Position numbers and translations under genes: made by a program
Notes under the pieces: generated by a model
What the model saw: the letters and a program-made list of their open reading frames with translations, nothing else
What the model was told of the DNA's origin: nothing
Databases searched by the model: none
Shown: in pieces, positions 26,346 to 36,438 of the stretch
Layout of the letters: each line of letters starts with the position of its first letter
How positions within the stretch are numbered: the stretch's first letter is position 1
Source of the DNA: Shewanella mesophila
GTDB lineage: Bacteria; Pseudomonadota; Gammaproteobacteria; Enterobacterales; Shewanellaceae
DNA length: 64,000 bases
NCBI RefSeq assembly: GCF_019457515.1
Contig: NZ_CP080421.1
Span: 1,302,001 to 1,366,000, forward strand
Direction: 5' to 3'

Positions 26346-28646
26346 ATGATTAAAATAATAAAAATTACAATTATCGGATTACTTGCCGCGTTATTTCTGG
26401 CGATAGTCGCTATTTATGTCGGTTTGCACCTTAGTCTGCCTAAACTTTCTGGAGAACTAAAGAGCCGTAAGATAGTTGCGCCTGTGACAATTGAAAGAGA
26501 TCGCTTGGGAACCGCTGTGGTTAGCGGTAAAAATCGTCAAGATGTGGCTTTTGCACTCGGTTTCGCCCATGGGCAAGACAGATTTTTTCAGATGGATCTG
26601 CTGCGGCGTAACTCTGCCGGTGAGTTGTCAGAGATCTTTGGTCCTGGGGCTGTATCGCTTGATAAGCGTCATCGTTTTCATCAGCTACGGAAAAGGGCTG
26701 AGCAGATTTTTGATAAATTACCGACAGCTCAGCAGCAGTTACTTGAGCGCTATAGTGATGGTGTTAATCAAGCCATTACAGAGCAGAGCCTGAAATCGTT
26801 CGAATATATCTTAACTGGGGCGTCACCTAAACCATGGCAACCCACAGATAGCTTGCTTGTTATTTACAGCATGTATTTAGATCTGCAAGGCAATACCATT
26901 AACCGAGATATGGCGCTGACTATGGTTGAGCGTCTATTTGGTCAGCCGATGCGGCAGTTTATTACTCAGACCTCTAATTATCAGGCTGCGCTGGATAACA
27001 GTCTATTTCCATCGGATCCGCCGCTTATCCCAAGGATAGAACAGAGCATGATCGCTAATAGAGTTGATGTTGAGATTGCTGAGCTAGAAGAGGTGGGGAG
27101 TAACAACTGGGCGGTCACTGGCGCACATACAGAGTCAGGTAGCGCCATGTTATCCGATGATATGCATCTCTCATTTGCGGTACCGATTATTTGGTATCGA
27201 GCACAGCTTAATTATCCCGCGGCCGATGGTCAAAAGGTACAAGTCACTGGCGTGTCGCTTCCCGGCGCACCTGCCATTGTAGTGGGGTCAAATGGTAAGG
27301 TTGCTTGGGGCTTTACCAACGCTTATATCGACACAGCTGATTGGATAGCGATAGATGATAGTGAGGCGTTAACTTTAGAACATGAAACGATCAAACTCCC
27401 CGATTCAGTTGTAGATTTTCAGCTCCCAATGTCACGTTTTGGCCCGGTTAAGACCTATGGCGATCGGCAATACGCGCTCGCGTGGGTCGCACATCAAGAT
27501 TATGCCGTCGATATGGAACTCATGGAGTTGGAGACTGCTAGCAGCGCAGAGGAAGGGCTTGAGCTAGCTAAAACATTTGGCGTTCCAGTGCAAAATCTAT
27601 TGATTGTCGATGATAAGGGGAATGCAGGTTGGCAACCGACAGGTGCAATACCCAGTAGAACAAACCCTGCAGATATAGCGCAACCGATAAATGAGATTCA
27701 AGCGGTTGCTTGGGAGCAGGACGAGGGCCGTCTGCCTAGGGAATATAACCCCAAAAATGGCTTGCTTTGGAGCGCAAATGCCAGAGTGATGTCAACCCGT
27801 GATGCTATACGCTTTGGTGATGGCGGCTATGCGCTAGGTGCTCGAAGCGCTCAAATTCGCGACCGATTACAACAGCAGCAAGAGTTTAACGAAGCAGACT
27901 TTTATCGAATTCAGCTCGATAATCAGGCGCGTTTTTATCGACCCTGGCAGGACTATCTTGTTAACGCGTTAATGTCCCAACCTCAAAGGTTTGCAAAAGA
28001 TATTCAGTATCTTAGGCAGTGGCAAGAGTGTGCCTGCAGTGATTCAGTTGGCTTTACTTTGGTCAAATCTTTCAGAAATCGGCTTATCGATGCTGCATTT
28101 TCGCCAGTTGAGAATGCGCTCAGACAGCATGATCTTAGCTTGTCGGTATTGAAACGCTATCTTGAACCCGCCATATGGCAGCTATTAAATGAACAAGCAC
28201 AAAGCTGGTTACCATCAGAATATACCTCTTGGGATGAGTTTGTTATAGCAAGTTATGTGGCTTCAACCGAAAGCCTATTAGCAAAATATAGTGACTCTAA
28301 TAACTATCAAGATCTGGCGTGGGGCAGGGTAAATAGCTTGCAGATTCAACACCCTTTCAGTAAACAAATTCCTTTGCTGAGCAATTGGCTCGATATGCCC
28401 ACGGTCGAGGGGTTTGGCGATACTTTTATGCCTGCAGTGCAGGGAAAAAACTTTGGTGCATCCCAGCGCTTTATTGTTCAGCCCGGTTTAGAGGCTCAGG
28501 GGATACTAACGATTCCCGGTGGTCAGTCTGGTCATCCCTTATCGAAATATTATCGTTCAGGGTTTAAGGAGTATACTTCGAAGTTATCGACGCCACTATT
28601 ACCGGGTGAGGTCGAGGCTAGGCTCACCTTACAACCCACACATTAA
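26346..28646 (+). CDS. Penicillin acylase-family (Ntn) hydrolase
   Basis: A 766-residue enzyme that should mature by self-cleavage into two chains. An N-terminal hydrophobic segment (5-27) is a signal or anchor; the alpha chain has VSGKNRQDVAFALGFAHGQDRFFQMDL. The nucleophile is Ser252, the first residue of the beta chain, in GSNNWAV; the GSNGKVAWGFTN motif (about 320) and NPKNGLLWSANARV with the catalytic Asn follow. Homologues act on penicillins or acyl-homoserine lactones; substrate unknown. Likely periplasmic. Followed by a strong palindrome. Confidence 0.9.
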   Translation: MIKIIKITIIGLLAALFLAIVAIYVGLHLSLPKLSGELKSRKIVAPVTIERDRLGTAVVSGKNRQDVAFALGFAHGQDRFFQMDLLRRNSAGELSEIFGPGAVSLDKRHRFHQLRKRAEQIFDKLPTAQQQLLERYSDGVNQAITEQSLKSFEYILTGASPKPWQPTDSLLVIYSMYLDLQGNTINRDMALTMVERLFGQPMRQFITQTSNYQAALDNSLFPSDPPLIPRIEQSMIANRVDVEIAELEEVGSNNWAVTGAHTESGSAMLSDDMHLSFAVPIIWYRAQLNYPAADGQKVQVTGVSLPGAPAIVVGSNGKVAWGFTNAYIDTADWIAIDDSEALTLEHETIKLPDSVVDFQLPMSRFGPVKTYGDRQYALAWVAHQDYAVDMELMELETASSAEEGLELAKTFGVPVQNLLIVDDKGNAGWQPTGAIPSRTNPADIAQPINEIQAVAWEQDEGRLPREYNPKNGLLWSANARVMSTRDAIRFGDGGYALGARSAQIRDRLQQQQEFNEADFYRIQLDNQARFYRPWQDYLVNALMSQPQRFAKDIQYLRQWQECACSDSVGFTLVKSFRNRLIDAAFSPVENALRQHDLSLSVLKRYLEPAIWQLLNEQAQSWLPSEYTSWDEFVIASYVASTESLLAKYSDSNNYQDLAWGRVNSLQIQHPFSKQIPLLSNWLDMPTVEGFGDTFMPAVQGKNFGASQRFIVQPGLEAQGILTIPGGQSGHPLSKYYRSGFKEYTSKLSTPLLPGEVEARLTLQPTH

Positions 28647-28674
28647 CCTTTAACGGCCCGTCATCCTATGAGAT

Positions 28675-28707
28675 AGAGGTTAATTGCCAATAAGGCGATT
28701 AACCTCT
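28675..28707 (+). terminator. Probable hairpin terminator after the acylase gene
   Basis: AGAGGTTAAT pairs with ATTAACCTCT around a GCC/GGC inner stem. No long T-run, so the call is tentative. Confidence 0.45.
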
Positions 28708-28942
28708 TGCCGTCTCATCTGCATTATACCTTACCTGATTACTTACCTTACTTTTCAAATGCTTAAACATTTTCTTTGTCTCTAATTGTTGTTTAGTTGT
28801 TATGAATACGTATGCAGCATGTTGTTGCGAGATTGTTGCCATGACTAGTATAGCGGAATAAAAAATATCCAATGCTTACATTAATCTGAGTCGTATAACT
28901 GAGCGTTGGGTGACAAAAAGTCCAAAGGTGAGGGGATTATCG

Positions 28943-31879
28943 ATGCTCAAATGTAAACCAAGTATTTTAAGCTTGGCGTTGGCGGCTGCAGGGGGGAGCG
29001 TAATGTTTGCGCCAGTGGCTGTCAGCGCGGCTCAAAAGGTGGATGAAAAAACACCCGCAGAGGTGCAAGTACCAGCCAAGGCGCAAGAACCCGTTGAGGA
29101 AACCGCGCTAGACCTGTCGAATATTGAGCGGATAGAGGTGACGGGTTACAGTCGCAGTCTTATCGACTCGCTCAATGCCAAACGCTTTAGCGATACGGTC
29201 TCTGAGCAGTTATCTGCCGATGATTTGGGGGCTTTGCCTGATGTGTCAATGGCCGATGCATTAACCCGTCTCCCCGGCATATCCGCCGTGCGTACTGGCG
29301 GACAAGCGGCGGAAATCAATATTCGTGGTATGTCTGGAGGCTTTGTTTTTTCGACCTTAAATGGTCGCGAGCAGGTATCGACCAGTGGCACTCGCAGTAT
29401 CGAGTTTGATCAATATCCTTCTGAGTTAATCAGCTCCGCTGCCGTTTATAAATCCCCTAAAGCCTCGCTTATCGAAGGTGGGGTTGCGGGGACGGTTGAG
29501 CTAGAAACTGCCAGCCCACTGAGTGCATCCAATACTCATAATTTTATGGTGAATGCGCGGGGCATGTATAACGACCGTGCCAGTGAAGTGTATGGCGCAA
29601 AAGAGTATGGCCACCGCTTGAGCTTCTCCTATCAGGGCAAGTTTTTGGATGAAACCTTGGGGGTTGCCCTAGGTTTTGCTCGCCTCGAGCAGCCTAGCGT
29701 CGCAACCCAATTTATCGGCCTTGCCTACAATGACAATAAAGATGTCGATGGTGTGGCAGGTGACACCAATGGCCCCATAGATAACCCTGCCAATGAGTAT
29801 ATCAGCGAAGGGTTTGAGGTTCAGCATCTTGGTGGTGTCGAGACGCGTAACGGCTACATGGGCGCGATTGAGTGGACGCCAATCGATAACTTCACCCTGA
29901 AGGCAGATGCCTTCGTGTCGCGCTTTGACAGTGAGGCGTTTGCTAGAGGCTATCGAGTTAAGTTGGGCGGGCCCTCGGCCAGTGTGGCTAACCCAGTGCT
30001 CGAAGGTAATGCGGTGATTGGTGGTACGTTTAATCGCAATTCAAAGAGCTATACCCGAGTTGAAATTGTTAATGACGACAACCAAGACTTCGATCAGGTC
30101 AACAGCTTTGGCGTGAACGCCGACTGGCAGCTCAGCGATAATCTTAATGTCTCTGCGGATATCTCCTATTCGTCGGCTAAGAGTGATTTTCGTAACGGCC
30201 TGCTGTGGTCAAATGTGGCCGTCGATGCCAATGCCGACAGTCCAGTGTTTGATGAAAATGTCTCTATCAGCTACCAGCTGAATGGTTTGAGCCTGCCTGA
30301 TGTCGGCTTTAATCAAGCTGAAGCTTTTTCCGATGTCAATCGGGTCATGGTGAGTAAATATGGTATTTATCCTTTTGAAAATGAGGATGAAGTTAAAGCC
30401 TACCGTTTAGACTTTACCTATCTTTTAGACAACGATTATATCGCCTCAGTTGAGGTGGGGGCGCGTTATTCTGATCGCAATTACTCCAACAACCGCTCGG
30501 TATTTGAGTATGGCAATGATGGCGCATTTTCTAAGAGTGAGCCGCCACTTAAGCTGACAAACGATATGGTCAATGTCGTCGATTGGGAAGGCGACTTTAG
30601 CTACTTCCCATCTTATTTGGCTATCGATCTCGACGCCGCACTTAACGCTTGGTTCCCCGATGGCGTGCCGCAACCAGTGCAAACCTGGGGTAATGCCGCT
30701 GGGGTGTTAGACCCTCAGGGTTACACCAGCAATTACTCTTGGTCTGTGCTGCAAAGTGGTGAGGTGTTCGAAAAGGTACTGGCAGGTTATGTGATGCTCA
30801 ACATCGACACTGAGATTGGTGATATTCCGGTGACAGGTAACTTTGGTGTGCGCATCGTCAATACAGATCAATCAGCTACCTTGCTTGAGAATGTGGCAGG
30901 CGATCCAACCCTTGGTGCACAAAATATTACCGATGAAGTGGGCATTATCAATAATTACTATGCACCAACGATAAAAGGGATCACTTACACCGATTATCTG
31001 CCATCGCTTAACCTAAATTTTAAGATCACCGACAATTCGCAAATTCGTTTCGCCGCGGCCAAGGTGATGTCACGCCCGCCTATTAACCGCCTTGCGGGCG
31101 ATGCCAGCGCCAGCGTCAGTGATGATGGCATTATCAACGGATCGAGTACCAATAACCCATTCTTGATGCCCTTCTATGCCGATCAGTTTGATCTCTCATA
31201 TGAGCGTTATTTCGATGAAGGGGCTTTTGTCGCCGCGCTGTTCTACAAGAACATCGACTCCTTTATCGATACCGTTGCGATAGATGATTTCGACTTTAAA
31301 GGTAATGGTTTTAACGTACCTGATTATATCGTTGACCCGGTCAGTGGTGAGCAGATCGCAACCACCAATGGGACTTATACCACTGCGGTGAATAATGCCG
31401 AGGGCGGTTATATTCGCGGCTTAGAACTGGCATACACCCAAGTGTTTGCTTCACTGCCTGAGGCGTGGTCGGGTCTGGGTTTTAATGCCAGTTACTCCTA
31501 TACCGAGAGTGAGGTGCAGTCGATCACCAGCCTAGGTGGCGACAGCGTGGCTCAAGATTTACCAGGGCTGTCTAATAACGTGCTGAGTGCGACACTGTTT
31601 TACTCCTATGAAGGGTTTGAGACCCGTGTCAGTGCCCGCTATCGCGATGAGTTTGTCTCTGAGCAGGTCGCGATTAATGAGCAAGTGGTCAATTTTGCCG
31701 CAGAAACTGTTGTCGATTATCAAGCATCGTACCAGATGACCGATAGCTTTGGCGTGCTATTCCAAGTGAACAACCTGACCGATGAGCCCACCAAGAGCTA
31801 TTTCGGTACCGAGCAAAAGACCGGCACCTTGCAGTATTTTGGTCGCGAGTTTTATCTGGGGTTCACTTATGTCATGTAA
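28943..31879 (+). CDS. TonB-dependent receptor, probably for alpha-glucan oligosaccharides
   Basis: A 978-residue outer-membrane receptor of the long Xanthomonas/Caulobacter type. Signal peptide 1-30; a TonB box region IERIEVTGYSRSL (about 66); a plug domain with LGALPDVSMADALTRLPGI and INIRGM; then a 22-strand barrel ending LGFTYVM. ATG 28943 is preferred over the open frame from 28910 because GAGGGG lies eight bases before it and a signal peptide begins there. The pullulanase gene follows after 108 bp on the same strand, suggesting uptake of glycogen or starch breakdown products; the substrate is inferred. Confidence 0.9.
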   Translation: MLKCKPSILSLALAAAGGSVMFAPVAVSAAQKVDEKTPAEVQVPAKAQEPVEETALDLSNIERIEVTGYSRSLIDSLNAKRFSDTVSEQLSADDLGALPDVSMADALTRLPGISAVRTGGQAAEINIRGMSGGFVFSTLNGREQVSTSGTRSIEFDQYPSELISSAAVYKSPKASLIEGGVAGTVELETASPLSASNTHNFMVNARGMYNDRASEVYGAKEYGHRLSFSYQGKFLDETLGVALGFARLEQPSVATQFIGLAYNDNKDVDGVAGDTNGPIDNPANEYISEGFEVQHLGGVETRNGYMGAIEWTPIDNFTLKADAFVSRFDSEAFARGYRVKLGGPSASVANPVLEGNAVIGGTFNRNSKSYTRVEIVNDDNQDFDQVNSFGVNADWQLSDNLNVSADISYSSAKSDFRNGLLWSNVAVDANADSPVFDENVSISYQLNGLSLPDVGFNQAEAFSDVNRVMVSKYGIYPFENEDEVKAYRLDFTYLLDNDYIASVEVGARYSDRNYSNNRSVFEYGNDGAFSKSEPPLKLTNDMVNVVDWEGDFSYFPSYLAIDLDAALNAWFPDGVPQPVQTWGNAAGVLDPQGYTSNYSWSVLQSGEVFEKVLAGYVMLNIDTEIGDIPVTGNFGVRIVNTDQSATLLENVAGDPTLGAQNITDEVGIINNYYAPTIKGITYTDYLPSLNLNFKITDNSQIRFAAAKVMSRPPINRLAGDASASVSDDGIINGSSTNNPFLMPFYADQFDLSYERYFDEGAFVAALFYKNIDSFIDTVAIDDFDFKGNGFNVPDYIVDPVSGEQIATTNGTYTTAVNNAEGGYIRGLELAYTQVFASLPEAWSGLGFNASYSYTESEVQSITSLGGDSVAQDLPGLSNNVLSATLFYSYEGFETRVSARYRDEFVSEQVAINEQVVNFAAETVVDYQASYQMTDSFGVLFQVNNLTDEPTKSYFGTEQKTGTLQYFGREFYLGFTYVM

Positions 31880-31987
31880 TCGCAATCAACAGTTACTTAC
31901 CCAGCAAGGCTTTGGCCATTATCCGCCGTTGGCTCGCTACGCCGACCTAGCCATAACAATAACTAAATTTGTAGGGAGAGATCACTC

Positions 31988-34900
31988 ATGATGAGGTTTT
32001 CTAGAATCATGCAACTGACGGCCGTCGCCATCAGTGTGGGCGCGCTATCTGGCTGTGGTGGGGACTCATCTGAGCCCGGCCAAGTATTATTGACCTGTGA
32101 TGTACCTATGGTGCCCGATGCCACTGGCACTAGTTGTGTTGCGCCGCCACCCATCAGTTGTAAGGCACCTAAATTTCCCGATGCCAACAACGAAAGTTGT
32201 ATCGTCGGTTATAACCCTGACCTGCCATTGCCGATAGCGACGCCTACGGCAGATCAGGCGGTACTCTATTATAACCGTATCAAAGACAAAGATAACTCGG
32301 CTAGTAACCCAAATTATCCCAGCTTTAAATTGCACACATGGAATAACGACACCTGTGACGCTTTTGCTGCGCCATTTGATTCAACTGACTGGGCTAATGG
32401 CCACTCCTTCGATGGCATCGACCCTAACTACGGGGCTTACTGGATCTTAAACCTGAAAGCGGGCCACAGTGAGTGCGCCAACTTTATTGTTCATGAAGGC
32501 ACTGAAGGGTCGGGTAAGGCGTTAGGTGATGGTGATCTGACCATGAACCTTAAGCCATTCGATGATAGCACCGCGCCAGAAGCACAATTTGATCGCATTA
32601 ATTTCACTATTCATGGTGAGAGTGATGTCTATGATTTTCCTATTTTAGAGCTGGGGTTCTCTATTGGCGGAGCAAGCGCTCATTGGCTAGATAGAAATAC
32701 CTTAGTGTGGAACGAAGACCCTGATGGCATCGCTAAATTTGCACTGCATCACTCGGCCAATGCGGGCATTGAGGCCGATGACAACAATGTGATTTCAGGC
32801 ACCCAAGTGACAGTAACGCCTAGCGAACTCAGCGATGAGCAAAAAGCGCTCGTGCCACACTTGGCCGCGTGGCCTGCTTATCATATTGAGTTGTCCGCAG
32901 ATGAAGCCAAAGCGATCGCAAAGGAGCAGTTAGTGCTAGCGGCCTATGACAGTGACGACAAGCCTGTTGCTGCTACCTTTGTGCAAGCGGCTAAGGTACT
33001 AGATGACTTGTACACTAAGGCCGAAAACGATGCCGATGAAGCCATGCTTGGTGTGCTTTACAGCGATGCCGAGATTACAACCAAGGTATGGGCGCCAACC
33101 GCGCAAAAGGTTGAGTTAAAGCTGTATGACAGCGGTAAAAACCTCACTGATACCAAAGCGATGACATTAGATAACACCACAGGTATCTGGTCTTATGCCG
33201 GTGATATGTCACTGGATATGCAGTTCTATCGCTTTGCGCTGACGGTTTATCACCCAGTGACTAAGAAAATCGAGGTGATAGAATCCACCGATCCCTATTC
33301 GCTGAACGTTTCAAGTAATGGCCGTTACAGCCAGTTTGTTAACTTGAGTAGCGACGCGCTCAAGCCTGAAGGGTGGGATGAACATAGCGTACCGACGGTT
33401 GCAAATCCTGAGGACACGGTGATCTATGAAGGCCATATTCGTGACTTTAGTATTCGTGATGAGAGCACCTCTGCGGCCAATCGTGGCAAGTATTTAGCCT
33501 TTACCGAAACGGATAGCGCACCTGTCACACACCTAAAAGCCTTGGCGGAAAGCGGTGTCACTCACTTTCATATGTTACCCGTGACGGATATCGCCACCAT
33601 CAATGAAAATAGCGCCGAGCGCATTGAGATTACCGATACCTTAGCCATGCTGTGTGCCAAGATTGAAGACAATGCCAACGCCTGTAAGACTCAAGATAAG
33701 TCGGCAAGCATAGCGTCTATTTTGGCTGACAGCCTGCCTGGTTCGGGCGATGCACAGGATCTAGTCAACGCGATGCGTGGCGTTGATGGCTTTAATTGGG
33801 GCTACGATCCACAGCACTTTATTGCACCAGAAGGCAGCTATGCCAGTGAGGCGGATGGTACGGCGCGTATCAAAGAGCTACGCGCCATGAACCAAGCACT
33901 GCATGAGATGGGGCTTAGAGTGGTACTGGATGTAGTCTATAACCACACCAGTGCATCAGGGCTGTGGGATAACTCAGTGCTCGATAAAGTGGTGCCAGGT
34001 TATTATCACAGATACAACGAAGTGACAGGGGCGATTGAGTCATCCACTTGCTGTGACAATACCGCCACTGAACATCGCATGATGGACAAATTGGTTACCG
34101 ATTCACTGGTTATCTTAGCCAAAGAGTATGGCTTCGACGGCTTCCGTTTCGATGTGATGGGGCACATGCCTAAACAGAGCATTATCGATGCTCGCACTGC
34201 CGTGCAAGCGGTCGATGCCGATAACTACTTTTATGGTGAAGGCTGGAACTTTGGTGAGGTGGCTGATAATCGTCTGTTTGAGCAAGCTACTCAGGCCAAT
34301 ATGGCAGGATCAGAGATCGGCACTTTCAACGACCGCATCCGTGAAGCGGTGCGTGGCGGTGCGCTGTTTGCGCTAGAGCAAAAGGATGACTACCTGCGTG
34401 ACCAAGATACGCTGCGTCTATCCATGGCCGGCAATCTGCAAAACTACCTGTTAAAAGATTTTAATGGCAATACGGCAACAGGCAGTAGCTTTAGCTGGAA
34501 CTCGCAGCCAACGGCTTATGCGCTTGACCCTGCCGACAGCATTAATTATGTCTCAAAGCATGATAACGAAACGCTGTGGGATATTTTGCAGACCAAGCAT
34601 GATGTCGGGCTCAGCCTAGAAAGTCGTGTGCGGATACAAAATATCGCGGCAACCATTCCACTGATGAGTCAGGGGATTCCGTTCTTGCAGATGGGCGGTG
34701 ATATGCTTCGCTCTAAATCGATGGACAGAAACAGTTATGATTCTGGCGACTGGTTTAACTGGGTTGACTTCACTAAAGCCAGTAACAACTGGAACGTAGG
34801 CCTGCCGTTGGCGCAAGATAACGGCAGCAAGTGGCAGCAGATCGCTGGGATCTCGGCAAACCCCAATGCGGCGGCGTCAATGTCTGAGATTGAGTTTGCC

Positions 34901-36325
34901 TCAATGGTGTTCAATGAGTTCTTGAGTATTCGTCGCGACAGCCCGCTGCTGCGATTAACCTCTGAGCAAGCGATTTTAGACAGAGTCGGCTTTCACAATA
35001 TAGGTAAAAACCAGACCCAAGGCGTGATCGTCATGAGTGTCGATGATGGCGTGGATCTGGTTGATCTCGACCCCAGTGTCGATGCCATGGTGGTGATGGT
35101 CAATGGCAGTAATGCAGAGCAATCACATACTGTGCCAACGGCCACAGGTTTTAGCCTGCACACAACGCTGGTTCAATCGATTGACAGCACAGTGCGCGGC
35201 GCTAGTTTTAGCCAAGGTACCGATGAGGGCACCTTTACAGTGCCTGCTTATACCACGGCTGTGTTTGTTAAGCTGCAAGGCAGCATGCAGGGCGAAGGCT
35301 TGAGCGCCACAGCAACGGCGGGGGCACCAGATGTGGTGCCTTATGGCAGCACTGAGGTGTTTGTACGCGGTGCCATGAATGGCTGGGGCGAAGAGGATAA
35401 GTTTGTCTATCTAGGCGGCGGAGAATATCGCGTTGCTATTACGCTGGCTGCGGGTGATTATGAGTTTAAGATTGCCTCAGCCGATTGGAGCAGCGTTGAC
35501 TTTGGTGGCGCTTCAGCCGCCGATGCAGACGTGGTACAAGATGTGGCCGAGCAGCTTGCTGCGAAAGGGGCAAACCTTAAGTTTAATGCGGCCATCGATG
35601 CAACCTATCTATTCTCACTCGATGCATCAGATAAAGAAAACCCAGTGTTAACCGTTTACAACGAAGAGCCTTTTGTGGGGACTCAAGTGTATTTACGTGG
35701 CGACATGAACGCTTGGGGGACAGACAATGAGTTAGTCTATATGGGCGGCAGCATCTACCGCGCGGAGATCGCGCTCAGTGTTGGCAATAAAGGCTTTAAG
35801 GTGGCGTCAAGTGACTGGTCAACGGTGGATTACGGCAGTGGTGAAGCAGATGGTGTGGTGGCCTTAGGCGTTGAGAAACTGCTGGCGATTAAAGGTGGTA
35901 ACCTCAGTATCGATGTGGATAGCGATGATACTTACACTTTCACGTTCAATATGTCAGACCGCAACGCCCCGATATTAACCGTACATAAGACAGAGATGTT
36001 TGGTGAAAACACGGTTTATATCCGCGGCGGGATGAACGGTTGGGGCGAAGTGGATGCGCTTAGTTATCAAGGTTCATCCCTCTACAGTGTCGATATTGCC
36101 CTAAGTGCGGGAGACAATGAGTTTAAGATCGCCACCGGCGATTGGTCTACCGTGGATTTTGGTGCCATTGCTGGTGAGGAGACTGTGGTGGAGGGGGAAA
36201 TGAAAACCTTAGCCTCAAAAGGCGCTAACATGCATTTAGATGTGCCAGCCGATGGTACCTATCGTTTTAGTGTGATGGGGCCTGATGCTAGCTCGCCGAT
36301 CTTAACCGTGACTAAGGTGAATTAA
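31988..36325 (+). CDS. Pullulanase-type alpha-1,6-glucosidase lipoprotein with three C-terminal modules
   Basis: A 1445-residue surface lipoprotein. Lipobox LSGC with Cys23. Then a Cys-rich spacer, a CBM41-like region (about 95-300), a CBM48-type domain (about 355-455) and the GH13 catalytic barrel (about 475-1000) with VLDVVYNHT, nucleophile Asp722 (GFRFDVMGH), acid Glu751 (YGEGWN) and Asp859 (SKHDNETLW). The last ~330 residues hold three similar ~105-residue modules, each with xRGxMNxWG and a later DWSxVDxG, probably starch-binding. It cuts alpha-1,6 branches in pullulan, glycogen or amylopectin. A terminator follows the stop. Confidence 0.92.
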   Translation: MMRFSRIMQLTAVAISVGALSGCGGDSSEPGQVLLTCDVPMVPDATGTSCVAPPPISCKAPKFPDANNESCIVGYNPDLPLPIATPTADQAVLYYNRIKDKDNSASNPNYPSFKLHTWNNDTCDAFAAPFDSTDWANGHSFDGIDPNYGAYWILNLKAGHSECANFIVHEGTEGSGKALGDGDLTMNLKPFDDSTAPEAQFDRINFTIHGESDVYDFPILELGFSIGGASAHWLDRNTLVWNEDPDGIAKFALHHSANAGIEADDNNVISGTQVTVTPSELSDEQKALVPHLAAWPAYHIELSADEAKAIAKEQLVLAAYDSDDKPVAATFVQAAKVLDDLYTKAENDADEAMLGVLYSDAEITTKVWAPTAQKVELKLYDSGKNLTDTKAMTLDNTTGIWSYAGDMSLDMQFYRFALTVYHPVTKKIEVIESTDPYSLNVSSNGRYSQFVNLSSDALKPEGWDEHSVPTVANPEDTVIYEGHIRDFSIRDESTSAANRGKYLAFTETDSAPVTHLKALAESGVTHFHMLPVTDIATINENSAERIEITDTLAMLCAKIEDNANACKTQDKSASIASILADSLPGSGDAQDLVNAMRGVDGFNWGYDPQHFIAPEGSYASEADGTARIKELRAMNQALHEMGLRVVLDVVYNHTSASGLWDNSVLDKVVPGYYHRYNEVTGAIESSTCCDNTATEHRMMDKLVTDSLVILAKEYGFDGFRFDVMGHMPKQSIIDARTAVQAVDADNYFYGEGWNFGEVADNRLFEQATQANMAGSEIGTFNDRIREAVRGGALFALEQKDDYLRDQDTLRLSMAGNLQNYLLKDFNGNTATGSSFSWNSQPTAYALDPADSINYVSKHDNETLWDILQTKHDVGLSLESRVRIQNIAATIPLMSQGIPFLQMGGDMLRSKSMDRNSYDSGDWFNWVDFTKASNNWNVGLPLAQDNGSKWQQIAGISANPNAAASMSEIEFASMVFNEFLSIRRDSPLLRLTSEQAILDRVGFHNIGKNQTQGVIVMSVDDGVDLVDLDPSVDAMVVMVNGSNAEQSHTVPTATGFSLHTTLVQSIDSTVRGASFSQGTDEGTFTVPAYTTAVFVKLQGSMQGEGLSATATAGAPDVVPYGSTEVFVRGAMNGWGEEDKFVYLGGGEYRVAITLAAGDYEFKIASADWSSVDFGGASAADADVVQDVAEQLAAKGANLKFNAAIDATYLFSLDASDKENPVLTVYNEEPFVGTQVYLRGDMNAWGTDNELVYMGGSIYRAEIALSVGNKGFKVASSDWSTVDYGSGEADGVVALGVEKLLAIKGGNLSIDVDSDDTYTFTFNMSDRNAPILTVHKTEMFGENTVYIRGGMNGWGEVDALSYQGSSLYSVDIALSAGDNEFKIATGDWSTVDFGAIAGEETVVEGEMKTLASKGANMHLDVPADGTYRFSVMGPDASSPILTVTKVN

Positions 36326-36351
36326 TCGCGAGGTTGATAAAACCTGAATAT

Positions 36352-36380
36352 AAAAAAACCAGCGTAAGCTGGTTTTTTTA
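36352..36380. terminator. Bidirectional terminator between pullulanase and pfaD
   Basis: AAAAAAACCAGC pairs with GCTGGTTTTTTT around GTAA. It serves pullulanase on the plus strand and can serve the pfa operon on the minus strand. Confidence 0.85.
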
Positions 36381-36438
36381 TGAGTTTAGCAATTAGATGA
36401 GTTTAGCAATTAGCACCTAGTTTCTAGCATCTAGTACA

